From Anthopleura xanthogrammica (taxonomy: Eukaryota > Cnidaria > Anthozoa > Actiniaria > Actiniidae), in NCBI GenBank assembly GCA_964019055.1, contig OZ025212.1, positions 9,787,109 to 9,851,108 on the forward strand: a DNA stretch of 64,000 nucleotides, read 5' to 3'. Both the position numbers and the translations under genes were made by a program. This document shows, in pieces, positions 52,023 to 61,818 of this stretch (its first letter is position 1; each line of letters starts with the position of its first letter). Under the pieces are notes generated by a model. It ran no database searches, was not told the origin of the DNA, and worked only from the letters and a program-made list of their open reading frames with translations.

Positions 52023-54232
52023 TCAATACTTTGAAACTCTACAAGCAACTAGTGCATTCATCGAGGGGCGGGGGCGAAATCCAGATTTGGACGGGAATAG
52101 GAGTGTCTGTTTGTCTCCCGCTGCACACAAATCGATAACACGGGATGAGTGACCCATCAAGCACGGCCACCACACTTGCCTAGGAAATGAGTTGGGAACT
52201 ACCATGGTAAATGGAATGCGAAACTCTAACATAAACTTCAAAACCGGCGTGATCAAACAAAACGGTGGGAATGCATATGGGTTACGCATGTCCAAACTGT
52301 CGTCTGACAAATCTTGAGCGAACAGATTTACGCCCTTAGACGCTGGCGTTGGGCAACGTGTGAAATGTGGCAAAGGGGTCCCATGTCGATTACACTGCAC
52401 GTTGGAATCAAGTGCCATTAAGTCAAAAGAATGGCCCTCTGGTCCCCCAAATTCCCGCTGCACCTTCTGCCAAACGTCCAAAGACAGCATTGCATCGGAA
52501 CTCGATAGGCAGCGAGATGGGCCATCTGCCTCGTTGTCTTTCGACGGCACATGATTAAGTTCCAAATTCAAATTCCTTGACACAGTCAGTTCATAAAGTC
52601 TCTTTGTAGTATCTGTCAGTTCTGCGGACTTCCTGCTACCTTCTCCGCGAAATGCATCAATAGCCACTTGACTATCCACTAAAATATCCGCTCTACAATC
52701 TTAGATTTCTTTGCAAGCTTCAATAGCATGACAAATAGCTAACATTTCCTTGATCGAGATATTCAAATCTACTTTCTTTGGCTTCCAGTACTCTGACAAT
52801 ACGATGTCTCCCGACGTTTTAGTATGAACACAGCCCCAACCTGAGCCTGCAGCATCCGTTGACATGGATACCCAAACGTGCTTCTCGTTACGCCAGGGAA
52901 GAAAACCCGACCAGGTATCGAGAAAACGCCAATGCTTTATTTCGTCTCGTACGCGATCAGACAATTTAACCCTGGAATCCCCGTCGGCCGAAGCGATTGC
53001 TGCACTTATGGAACGGATATATAATTTCGCCATGGGTACAGCCAGTGAAAGTGAAACACATTTGCCTTGTAGCCTCTGCAAGCACTTCACGTCAACTGAC
53101 TTCTTGTGGCGGAGAATATCTTCTCTCAGCTTGCCAAAGGACTCTACTCTCCTCCCCGGGATGAGGAACGCCTGCTTCTCTGTATCTATGATGAACCCCA
53201 AGTATTCCAGACTCTTGGCTGGATGTAAAACACTCTTAGATATACCAATCGTAGAACCCAGCTGGATAAGAATGGTAGCCACAAGAAAGAGGGCTGTCTG
53301 CGCAGCCTCTAACCTTTCAATATCCGACCGCTCCTCCCAAGGCTTAGACCACGGGCCCTCACGCGTTAGCACTTCTCCATTCAAACGGTCGTCAATGTAA
53401 AGCAAAAATGGAATCCCCCAGGAACGTAGATAACTGGACACCGAAAGACCAATAGTGTGATACACAAATGGGCTCTCCTTCCACCCAAATGGAAGAGTTC
53501 TGCAAAAAACCACCACCCGCTCCATTCAAAACCAACCAGCGGTTGGAAAGATGTTTTCAACAACACGTGGTCGTAACCCGATTTGTCATCACATTTGGAA
53601 ATGTAGGAATTTTTGTACAAAAATCTCCGGACGTCAACTAACTTGTCCAAAGTAAACGGACTTTCACGCATCCAAAGGTTCAGAAATTGTGCATCTAAAC
53701 ACAGCCTGGGTTTTGACAGTTCTACAGTCAATGGAAGTACGAGATAGGGCGGGCTAGCAACGTTTACTCTACCCCATACCGCAACAGCGCCTTGTGCCAC
53801 CCTTTTCAAAACAGCTTCGGAAATGAACTCCGAGAATACTCTGCATGAAGCATGATTCTTCCATACTTTTGCGGGTGGGAAATCTGAGTCATATTTAACC
53901 ACTTTAAAATATCCAGAAAAATGTTCACGAAATTCGAGTATATCAACTCCATCGCGCAACCACGAAAGAATCCTGTCCCTTTCTGGGTGCTGCTGTAATA
54001 CCATTTCCCATAATGCCAGGTTGTTGTGTATACCGCCAGCCACAAACGTTTCAGGGTTACAGAAAGTTAGCGACGTTAATACAGGCGCATTCTCTTTCGA
54101 CAAAATTTCCTGAATGGTTTCAACTACTGTGACTCCCCCCTGGACAGGGATCCCATCCATAGAGACCCAAGATACATTTGCAACAGCGGGTTGTCCAATG
54201 GACAGCAACTTCGTATCAAACTCTGGGTCCAT
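52023..54232 (-). pseudogene. Pol (RT, RNase H, methyltransferase-like) of YR retrotransposon, copy 1, frameshifted
   Basis: Copies element RNA into DNA. From 54232 the first frame holds an upstream region (NNLALWEMVLQQHPERDRIL) and RT motifs PRLCLDAQFLN and DDKSGYDHV. Near an A6 run on + (53504-53509; T6 in sense) the homology moves by one base to the frame of 53525-52701: LPFGWKESP (motif B), LYIDD (motif C, residues 42-46 there), LEYLGFIID. RNase H starts with STDAAGSGWG and continues after an in-frame TAA (52701-52703) with VDSQVA and HVPSKDNEADG. The last ~150 residues carry NPYAFPPF and VPNSFPRQVWWP, matching the N6-adenine-methyltransferase-like domain of DIRS-type elements; activity is unknown. 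Ends in TGA at 52023-52025. A one-base deletion in the homopolymer explains the shift best. Confidence 0.9.
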
Positions 54233-54292
54233 AAATTCCCACTGAAAAATCTTAAATTTGTTACATTCCTCTTCTATACGACGACGTTTGTT

Positions 54293-54346
54293 CTAGAAAA
54301 ATAAAAATGAAAAGGGAACTAGGACCACCAAATACGAAAACAAAAC
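54293..54346 (-). other. Possible 54-bp spliceosomal intron upstream of Pol
   Basis: On the - strand CAG|GTTTTG at 54346 and a pyrimidine-rich CATTTTTATTTTTCTAG ending at 54293 bracket 54 bp, a multiple of three that contains the only stop (TAG 54295-54293) between an upstream open frame (54514-54347) and the Pol frame (54292 on). Splicing would join them in frame. The donor is weak, and the upstream frame has no recognisable domain, so this is tentative. Confidence 0.3.
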
Positions 54347-54514
54347 CTGATTAAAACTAGAATTAATGGTACGACCTACGGATGGGATCCCTGACCAGGA
54401 GAGAGTAACCACCACGACCACGACAAAGTGAGACGCAACACAGGCAGCCCAGACGAAAGGCAAACCCGTGCGAGTTACACTCCCTGACCCGAGATTAATT
54501 GGCAAAAAAGGCAA

Positions 54515-54737
54515 ATACTAATAAGAAAGACATGCTAGAAACGATACGTATATAAATTCATATTCTTTATTTGTAATAAGCAAAACCATCAAGTAAACTG
54601 ACAATCATGTTACACACAGTGACTCATTCTGCCTTCTTTTATAACACAAAGCAAACTTCGTTCAACAGCCATGTGTATATATACTAAATCTGACAAGAAA
54701 AAATTACTCATTTAGAGTTATCTTGCAACGTACAGTA
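54515..54737. other. Gap between Gag and Pol frames
   Basis: AT-rich sequence with no convincing coding frame. On the - strand it ends in another pyrimidine-rich TTTCTTATTAG that could be a splice acceptor before the weak open frame at 54514-54347. Confidence 0.4.
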
Positions 54738-55232
54738 TTACTGAGGTGCAGCCGGTTCCCTAAATCGGCGTCTTCCTCTCCCTTGGCGATTATGGCGCAG
54801 GTAGCAATTCCTCTGAAGATGGCCGATCGCATTGCAAGCATAACAGCGGACGTTATAAGGGCTAGCTCTTGCACCAACCCTAGGCTGACGAGTTGGCCGA
54901 GCTTTTTCGGCTTTGTCCACTTGAGCAATCTTCTTCAATACTTCCTCCTGATCTTTGTCTCCCAGCAACCCATTTATGTAATGTCTAAACAGTTCATCTG
55001 GAGACGACATTTTTTCTCGTAAAGCCTGGAGTACTGCTCTGTAGTATCCCGCCTTTGGGTGGTTGGATTCCTGCGCCACCATTTTAAGGTTGAGAACAAG
55101 ATCTAAGGCCATGTCTTTCGAAAATGGCGCATCTTTGGTACGTAGCATAAAGAATATCTTGGACAAAGTTCCCTCTACCGAGTCTTTTTTCTCCCTCTCA
55201 AGAAATTCCAGCCGTTCCCTCAAACCTCTCAC
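54738..55232 (-). CDS. Gag-like zinc-knuckle protein of YR retrotransposon, copy 1
   Basis: A 164-residue intact frame. It has a charged helical start (RLEFLEREKKDSVEG), a helix-rich middle, then a basic region (KARPTRQPRVGARASP) and a CCHC knuckle of spacing CX2CX4HX4C (residues C130, C133, H138, C143), followed by an Arg-rich tail (RQGRGRRRFREP). This is the usual nucleic-acid-binding end of a retrotransposon Gag and would package element RNA. The frame is open upstream only to a TAG at ~55243, directly after a pyrimidine-rich TCTCTTATTTGTCTAG, so its true N-terminus is probably joined from an upstream exon or frame. It ends in TAA at 54738. Position 5' of RT supports the assignment. Confidence 0.8.
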   Translation of the reverse strand: MRGLRERLEFLEREKKDSVEGTLSKIFFMLRTKDAPFSKDMALDLVLNLKMVAQESNHPKAGYYRAVLQALREKMSSPDELFRHYINGLLGDKDQEEVLKKIAQVDKAEKARPTRQPRVGARASPYNVRCYACNAIGHLQRNCYLRHNRQGRGRRRFREPAAPQ

Positions 55233-55440
55233 TTGAGGATCCTAGACAAATAAGAGAGTTTGATGCATTAAGAGCAAGTGTCTGTAAATCTCGCCAAACT
55301 TTGTCAGTTTGTAGGTATAGATAAGCTATAACTATTGGTGTAATTTTGAACTCATTCCGATTATGATTTGGGGAGAAAATAATATTTTTCTGTTGGGCCG
55401 TTCTCAAGCGGGTTTCAGAGCTCATTACCATATCGTACAT
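55198..55440 (-). CDS. Possible N-terminal part of Gag in another frame
   Basis: An 80-codon frame overlapping the start of the zinc-knuckle ORF. Its middle (TDKVWRDLQTLALNASNSL) looks protein-like, whereas its last ~15 residues are out of frame with the Gag ORF. A one-base shift near CTAGGATCC, or splicing at the TAG acceptor there, would connect the two. The first half may be non-coding. Uncertain. Confidence 0.35.
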   Translation of the reverse strand: MYDMVMSSETRLRTAQQKNIIFSPNHNRNEFKITPIVIAYLYLQTDKVWRDLQTLALNASNSLICLGSSSERFEGTAGIS

Positions 55441-56516
55441 CGAGCAAATTTAAGAACAAACCAGAAAAACAATGGCAACAATAATAGCATTTATGAAGAG
55501 AAGACATGTTAACAAACAATCTCAGTGAGTTTTGTTTGAATACCTTGCAAAATGAATATTTTTGAGATTTTTGAATTTTAACTATTTTTAGGTCATTTAT
55601 CATACGCAAATATTACCTAACTTTAAAGGCCAAAATCTCACACTGGCATATGACTAGAAGCTCTAAAACTGTATCCAAGTGAAAGAGCGTTGTTTCTACT
55701 TGCTAGATGTGAAATAAAATTTTTGGGCTATTCAAATGTCGAAATTTTAGAAGACCCCGAACTCGTGACATTTACGTTAAAAATTGCTGTGACTTCTTCA
55801 GGGTCAAAGAAGATAAACATCAAATATGACTGAGTAAACTCCAGATACTTACATTCATTGAACTAATTTCATCTTTTCTATAGTCTAGAACCTCTAAATT
55901 GAACTGTAGATTGGATGTATCTTTAAATTAGCAACATTTGACATTTTCAAAGCGAGATTTTATCACTGTAGTCTCATAGATCATATATAATTGCTATTGC
56001 TTAACACTAAAGTTGATATGGTAATAAAATAGTGCTTAGATGCATGTTTTTTTTCTATGTAGACCACCACTACTGCTGAGCATGTGATCATATATGTTAC
56101 TGATGTCATTGTGTGCGTGACACACAGGGTGACCAAACAATCATTTTTACAGTTGTGATAAAAAGGTAAATTTTACACCGTAAAAAATAAGAAAGATCAC
56201 TTACTGACGTTTTGGACGCTAGTCCTTCGTCCAACTGTTTCATTAGAAACACCGACGCAGCCCACACTAGCTTACCGCTAGTTATCATATATTTTTACAG
56301 CCTGCTAACGAGATCCTAAATTTACGGTGCCTCTGGGAGAACTCTGGTGTAACATTCAAGTGTGCCCGTCTGAAATTTTCAAAAATACCCCTAAAATAAA
56401 AGATACCAGAAGTTCGACAGTGCTTGTATAAATGTGATTGAAAACTTATCAGAAATTCAATTTTTTAGACACACAAAGGCTATGTTATTCCTTCCCGCCA
56501 AACCTTTATGATTTAG
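55441..56516. other. Unassigned AT-rich sequence between retrotransposon and minisatellite
   Basis: No recognisable coding region on either strand. The 5' end of the retrotransposon should lie in or near here, but I see no copy of its promoter segment. It contains a hammerhead-like relic at 56204-56260. Open frames up to ~64 codons show no family resemblance. Confidence 0.5.
56204..56260 (-). ncRNA. Degraded hammerhead-ribozyme-like core (Penelope-type terminal repeat relic)
   Basis: Read on the - strand: a TGTTTC-TAAT-GAAACA stem (stem I position), GGACGA where CUGANGA is expected, a perfect GGAC-TAGC-GTCC stem II, AAAA where GAAA is expected, then CGTCAG, which can pair with the upstream CTGCG allowing one bulge (stem III). 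At least three conserved core bases are changed, so cleavage is unlikely. The pattern resembles hammerheads in the terminal repeats of Penelope-like elements in many invertebrates. No Penelope RT is visible. Confidence 0.45.
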
Positions 56517-58381
56517 TCACTCTCGCAAACATGATCACAGTTTGCCACACTTAACTGGATTGAGAACAAAAACCACAATTACGGTCGCATTGCTCACACA
56601 AACATGATCACAGTTTGCAACACTTTACCGAATTGTATTCAAGAGACACGATCACGATCTCATTCAATCTACAAACATGATCACAGTTTGCAACCCTTTA
56701 CTGAAATATATTCAAGAGACACGATCACGATCTCTTTCACTCTACAAACATGATCACAGTTTGCAACCCTTTACTGAAATATATTCAAGAGACACGATCA
56801 CGATCTCATTCACTCTACAAACATAATCACAGTTTGCAACACTTTTACTGAAATGTATTCAAGAGACACGATCACGATCTCATTCACTCTACAAACATGA
56901 TAACAGTTTGCAACCCTTTACTCAATTGTTTTCAAGAGACACGATCACGATCTCATTCACTCTACAAACATAATCACAGTTTGCAACCCTTTACTGAAAT
57001 ATATTCATAAGACACGATCACGATCTCATTCACTCTACAAACATGATCACAGTTTGCAACCCTTTACTGAAATATATTCAAGAGACACGATCACGATCTC
57101 ATTCACTCTACAAACATAATCACAGTTTGCAACACTTTTACTGAAATGTATTCAAGAGACACGATCACGATCTCATTCACTCTACAAACATGATCACAGT
57201 TTGCAACCCTTTACTCAATTGTTTTCAAGAGACACGATCACGATCTCATTCACTCTACAAACATAATCACAGTTTGCAACCCTTTACTGAAATATATTCA
57301 TAAGACACGATCACGATCTCATTCACTCTACAAACATGATCACAGTTTGCAACACTTTATTGAATTGTATTAGAGAGACACGATCACGATCTCATTCACT
57401 CTACAAACATAATCACAGTTTGAAACACTTTACTGAATTGTGTTCAAGAGACACGATCACGATCTCATTCACTCTACAAACATGATCACAGTTTGCAACA
57501 CTTTATTGAATTGTATTAGAGAGACACGATCACGATCTCATTCACTCTACAAACATGATCACAGTTTGCAACACTTTATTGAATTGTATTAGAGAGACAC
57601 GATCACGATCTCATTCACTCTACAAACATAATCACAGTTTGAAACACTTTACTGAATTGTATTCAAGAGACACGATCACGATCTCATTCACTCTACAAAC
57701 ATGATCACAGTTTACAACACTTTACTGAATTGTATTCAAGAGACACGATCACGATCTCATTCACTCTACAAACATGATCACAGTTTGCAACCCTTTACTG
57801 AAATATATTCATAAGACACGATCACGATCTCATTCACTCTACAAACATGATCACAGTTTGCAACACTTTATTGAATTGTATTAGAGAGACACGATCACGA
57901 TCTCATTCACTCTACAAACATAATCACAGTTTGAAACACTTTACTGAATTGTATTCAAGAGACACGATCACGATCTCATTCACTCTACAAACATGATCAC
58001 AGTTTACAACACTTTACTGAATTGTATTCAAGAGACACGATCACGATCTTATTCACTCTACAAACATGATCACAGTCTGCAACTTTTTTACTGAAATGTA
58101 TTCAAGAGACACGATCACGATCTCATTCACTCTACAAACATGATCACAGTTTGCAACATTTTACTGAATTGTTTTCAAGAGACACGATCACGATCTCATT
58201 CACTCTACAAACATGATCACAGTTTGCAACGCTTTTACTGAAATGTATTCAAGAGACACGATCACGATCCCAATCACTCTACAAACATGATCACAGTTTG
58301 CAACCCTCTACTGAATTGTTTTCAAGAGACACGATCACGATCCCAATCACTCTACAAACATAATCACAGTTTGCAACACTT
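56517..58381. repeat. 73-bp minisatellite
   Basis: About 25 units of ~73 bp with landmarks ACAAACATGATCACAGTTTGC and AGAGACACGATCACGATCTC. Variants (ACTGAAATATATTC, TTGAATTGTATTAGAG, ATAAGACACG) recur in blocks, showing higher-order copying. The left end is more diverged (from ~56517). It ends abruptly at ~58381 against tRNA-like satellite. No coding potential. Confidence 0.9.
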
Positions 58382-59941
58382 GAAATATACAATAAACATG
58401 GCATGAGTTTGACGATGGAATTAAATATGGATATAATCGTACCATACTATAAAAAAAACAGAAAAAAAAAACATTTTTAACCCCAGCTGGTAATCGAACA
58501 CAGGACTCTCCGTATCCTTCTCGGGCGCTCTACCACTAAGCTAGAGGAGATTCTGATGACGAATAATGTCGTTAGTCCACACTATATTGTGACAAACGTA
58601 CTTTATATGCTACAGTCACAGAAATGTCTATGGAAAGATAAGATAATCTTGGTATGCGTATGATGATGGAATGAAATGTGTATATCATTGTACGAAACTG
58701 TGAAATTATCAGAAAAGAAAAAATTCTGAAGCCAAGATGGGAATCGACCCCAGGACCCTCCGTATCCTAGTCGGACGGTCCGCCACTGAGCTAGAGGGGA
58801 CTCTAATGGCGAGTAAGGTCGTTCGTCGACACTGTATTGAGACAAACATACTGTATATTCTACCATCACAGAAATGTCTAAGGAAAGATGCGATAAACAA
58901 GGTATGTGTATGATGATGGAATGTAATGTGTATATCATCGTACCAAACTGTGAAAGTATCAGAAAAAAAACATTCTGAGGCCCAGATAGGAATCGACCTC
59001 ACGACCTTCTGTATTCTGGTTAAACGCCCTGCCACTGAGCTAGAGGAGACACTAATGGCGGATAAGGTCGTTAGTCCGCACTATATTGTGACGAAAGTAC
59101 TCTAATGCTACAGTTTATGAAATGTCTAATAACATATACAATAAACATGGTATGAGAATGATGATGGATTGAAATATGGATATAATCGTACCATACTATA
59201 AAATAAACAGAAAAAATGATAAATTTTAACCCCAGCTTGTAATCGAACCAAGGACTCTCCGTATCCTAGTTGGGCGCTCTGCCACTAAGCTAGAGGAGAC
59301 TTTGATGACGATTAATGTCGTTAGTCCACACTAAATTGTGACAAACGTACTTTATATGGTACAGTCACAGAAATGTCTAAGGAAAGATAAGATAAACTTT
59401 GTATTCGTATGATGATGGAATGAAATGTGTATATCATTGTGCCAAATTGTGAAATTTTCAGAAAAGAAAAAAATTCTGATGCCCAGTTGGGAATCGACCC
59501 CAGGACACTCTGTATTCTAGTCGGACGCTCTGCTGCTAAGCTAGAGGAGACTCTAATAATGAATGATGTCGTTAGTCCACACTATATTGTGACAAACGTA
59601 CTTTATATGCTACAGTCACAGAAATGTCTAAGGAAATATACGATAAACATGGGATGCGTAAAATGATGGAATGAAATGTGTATAAACATGGTATGCGTAT
59701 GATGATGGAATGAAATGTGTATATTATCTTACCAAACTATGAGATAATCAGAAAAAAAAATAATTCTGAGGCCGAGATGGGAATCGACCCCAGTACCCTT
59801 GGTATCCTAGTCGGACAATCTGCCACTGAGCTAGAGGAGACTCTTATGGAAAATAAGGTCGTTCGTCGACACTGTAGTGTGACAAACGTACTGTATATTC
59901 TACCATAACAGAAATGTCTAAGGAAATATACGATAAACATG
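58382..59941 (-). repeat. tRNA-like ~250-bp satellite array, block between the retrotransposon copies
   Basis: Six monomers, same orientation as 12793-50146. The first (58382-58640) is a distinct variant. From ~58766 the block equals 48970-50146 shifted by 9796 bp. It ends at the second retrotransposon at the same base as the first junction. Confidence 0.9.
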
Positions 59942-60151
59942 GTGTATTATGCAGTTTCAGTCATTGTTATTAATGAGATATAAATTAGATATGGACACAC
60001 CAACTCCAAGCGGAGTCTCCTCCGGTACGAAGTGGTTGGTATAGAGGCTGGCCACCCTGCGCCCCGACTAAATTGAGGGAGGGGGGTGGGTCGCAATGTT
60101 TTTCTCGTCTGATTTCTTGTCGCCGAGTAATGTATGTATGGCGTCGTTTGA

Positions 60152-60176
60152 CTTATATACGCCCCAACAGCCAATC
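60152..60176 (-). promoter_or_regulatory. CCAAT/TATA-like promoter, copy 2
   Basis: Identical to 50356-50380: inverted CCAAT then TATATAAG on the - strand, inside the segment between the two 66-bp direct repeats. Confidence 0.5.
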
Positions 60177-60531
60177 AGGTTTACCCCGAGGGACATTCTC
60201 ACGTGAAAGTATATTAGAATAACTTTCCTTCAACAGAACATGCATATTCAATGACTTTGCATAGTGTATTATTCTGTTTCAGTCTTTGTTATTAATGAGA
60301 TATAAATAAGATATGGACACTCCAACTCCTCCCTTCTCTACCACCAACTCAAAGACGCTTAACTACAAAACATATTTTATTTAACATTTAGCGTTTAAAC
60401 ACACATAATAAATTCATATAGCATAACTATAAAGGATGCTTCTCCCAATCCTTATACAAAAATTCCCTCCGAAAAAATAACAAATAGGAGGAAATTGCTT
60501 TTACGTTTATTCATATAACATAAACATTTAT

Positions 60532-61812
60532 TCACACAAACGCCTTAGAAAAACCCTTCAATTGATTTAGGGTTCTGTATTCTAATCCTGTGTGCCTATC
60601 GAGATTAGCCAACTTCTGCGCTGGTCCAGCTGGACTAAGCACCTGTCTTAATTTAATGTAATGCAGGGCAGTTTTACTATTCTTCCACCCAACGTGGTCC
60701 ATAATCTGATCAAGTGTAACATTAGCTAGTGCCATGGAAATAGCTGCTCCGCTTCTAAAACCATGTAAAGTAATGTGATCCTATGAAAGCGAGCCCTTTG
60801 ACTCTTTCACATAAAAATTCAACCTTGCCTGAGCTGCGGATGCCTCGAGTGTGCACGACTTAACAAGGCCGTCCTTTGAAAGTGCACGAAACAAATACTC
60901 CGTTGAAATATCTATTTTTAACGCTTTACAAATATCAAAATACAAATCTAATCCCTGAACTGGACACACTAATCTATTTGAGCCCCTTTTCAACGCAAAT
61001 ACATTTGAATCACCTGATCTAAGGGACTTTGTCCATAACTGATTAAACAAGAGGCCTGAGTTATCAGGAAAACGTAAAATGGTAGCTGTTGAGATACTCA
61101 ATAAATCAGCAGCTCGATCAGCGGAGAAAAACAAAGCTTTGAAAAAAGCCTGATCCCTAGCGACAACGAACGTTGTGAGCCGATTTTGTAAATAACGAGC
61201 CAGAACTTCGATATCCGTTAGAAAAACTGGATCCGCCTGCCTCGGCGTTGTATGGGCCTTTTATTGTTCTTCCCGAACACTAACTAAATATTGTTTAACA
61301 TACCTATCTGCTGCTGGGTTGCCCACACCCAGCAACGAAAACCACTCCCCACCTCTACCATTACTATTAAAAATTGTTCTTAGCTTTCCTATTAATGAAT
61401 CGACTGTTCCGAAAGCTAAGCGTCTAGGGCACAAGCAAGTGTTCGACCTAGAGTTTCCAAGGTTGGGACATGACTTATTGTGAATCACTGTCCTTCCCCC
61501 TTGATCCTTCCAAACCAAGAAGGCTATGACGTCCTTGGGTAGGGCTGAATGTATGTCCTTGGGCGGAGAACGGGCTGCTAGGAAATCACACAGCTGTACT
61601 TCTAGTGCAGTCTTTTGTTTTGCGTACCTTGAAGTTTCACGTACTCCCTCTAGAGCTGTCATACGGTTCTGTATACCTTCCTCGTCAAGTGGAAAACGGA
61701 GTTTCTTTAACAAGGTTCTATCTTCCTTCACAGTCTTTCTTTTATAACCACAATTTTGACAGAAATGAAAATCTTCATCATTTGCAGAATCACATTGTAA
61801 AGTGAGAGGTGA
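60532..61812 (-). pseudogene. Tyrosine recombinase, copy 2, two internal stops
   Basis: Same structure as the recombinase at 50736-52016: zinc-ribbon CxxC, N-terminal core, arginine in FFSADRAADL, HGFRSG, and HYI tyrosine. In-frame TAA is at 61261-61263 and TAG at 60781-60783, identical to copy 1. One substitution changes a valine to glycine in the WKDQ(V/G)GRT segment. Confidence 0.9.
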
Positions 61813-61818
61813 TTACAG

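Larger units (their letters stand above)
48970..54204. repeat. Large segmental duplication, copy 1 (partner 58766-64000)
   Basis: From ~48970 the sequence matches 58766 onward at a fixed offset of 9796 bp to the window end, across 1.2 kb of satellite and 4 kb of retrotransposon. I noticed only a handful of substitutions. Left of 48970/58766 the two flanks are related satellite but clearly different. The satellite-element junction is the same in both, so element and host satellite were copied together. Confidence 0.92.
50146..55440 (-). mobile_element. Tyrosine-recombinase (DIRS/Ngaro-like) retrotransposon, copy 1, degenerate
   Basis: Read on the - strand: gag-like zinc-knuckle protein, RT, RNase H, a methyltransferase-like domain, tyrosine recombinase, then a 3' end with a 66-bp direct repeat split around ~256 bp. 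This domain order and the use of a tyrosine recombinase in place of a DDE integrase define the YR retrotransposon order. The ~5.3-kb length fits. Split direct repeats favour a Ngaro/PAT-like layout, but the methyltransferase-like domain is a DIRS-type trait. I could not find a matching A1 repeat at the 5' side, so that end is truncated or unrecognised. RT through recombinase lie in one frame apart from one shift, with several stops. Confidence 0.9.

Noticed and set aside
52864..53400. 178-codon + strand frame (and its copy at 62660-63196)
   Set aside because: Antisense shadow of the RT/RNase H region, which has clear motifs on the - strand.
50146..55440. LTR retrotransposon or integrated virus with DDE integrase or envelope
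   Set aside because: The integrating enzyme has tyrosine-recombinase motifs (R, HxxR, Y), there is no integrase, protease or envelope-like frame, and the terminal repeats are split direct repeats.
56517..58381. CRISPR-like array
   Set aside because: The 73-bp units are contiguous with no unique spacers, and the context is eukaryotic.
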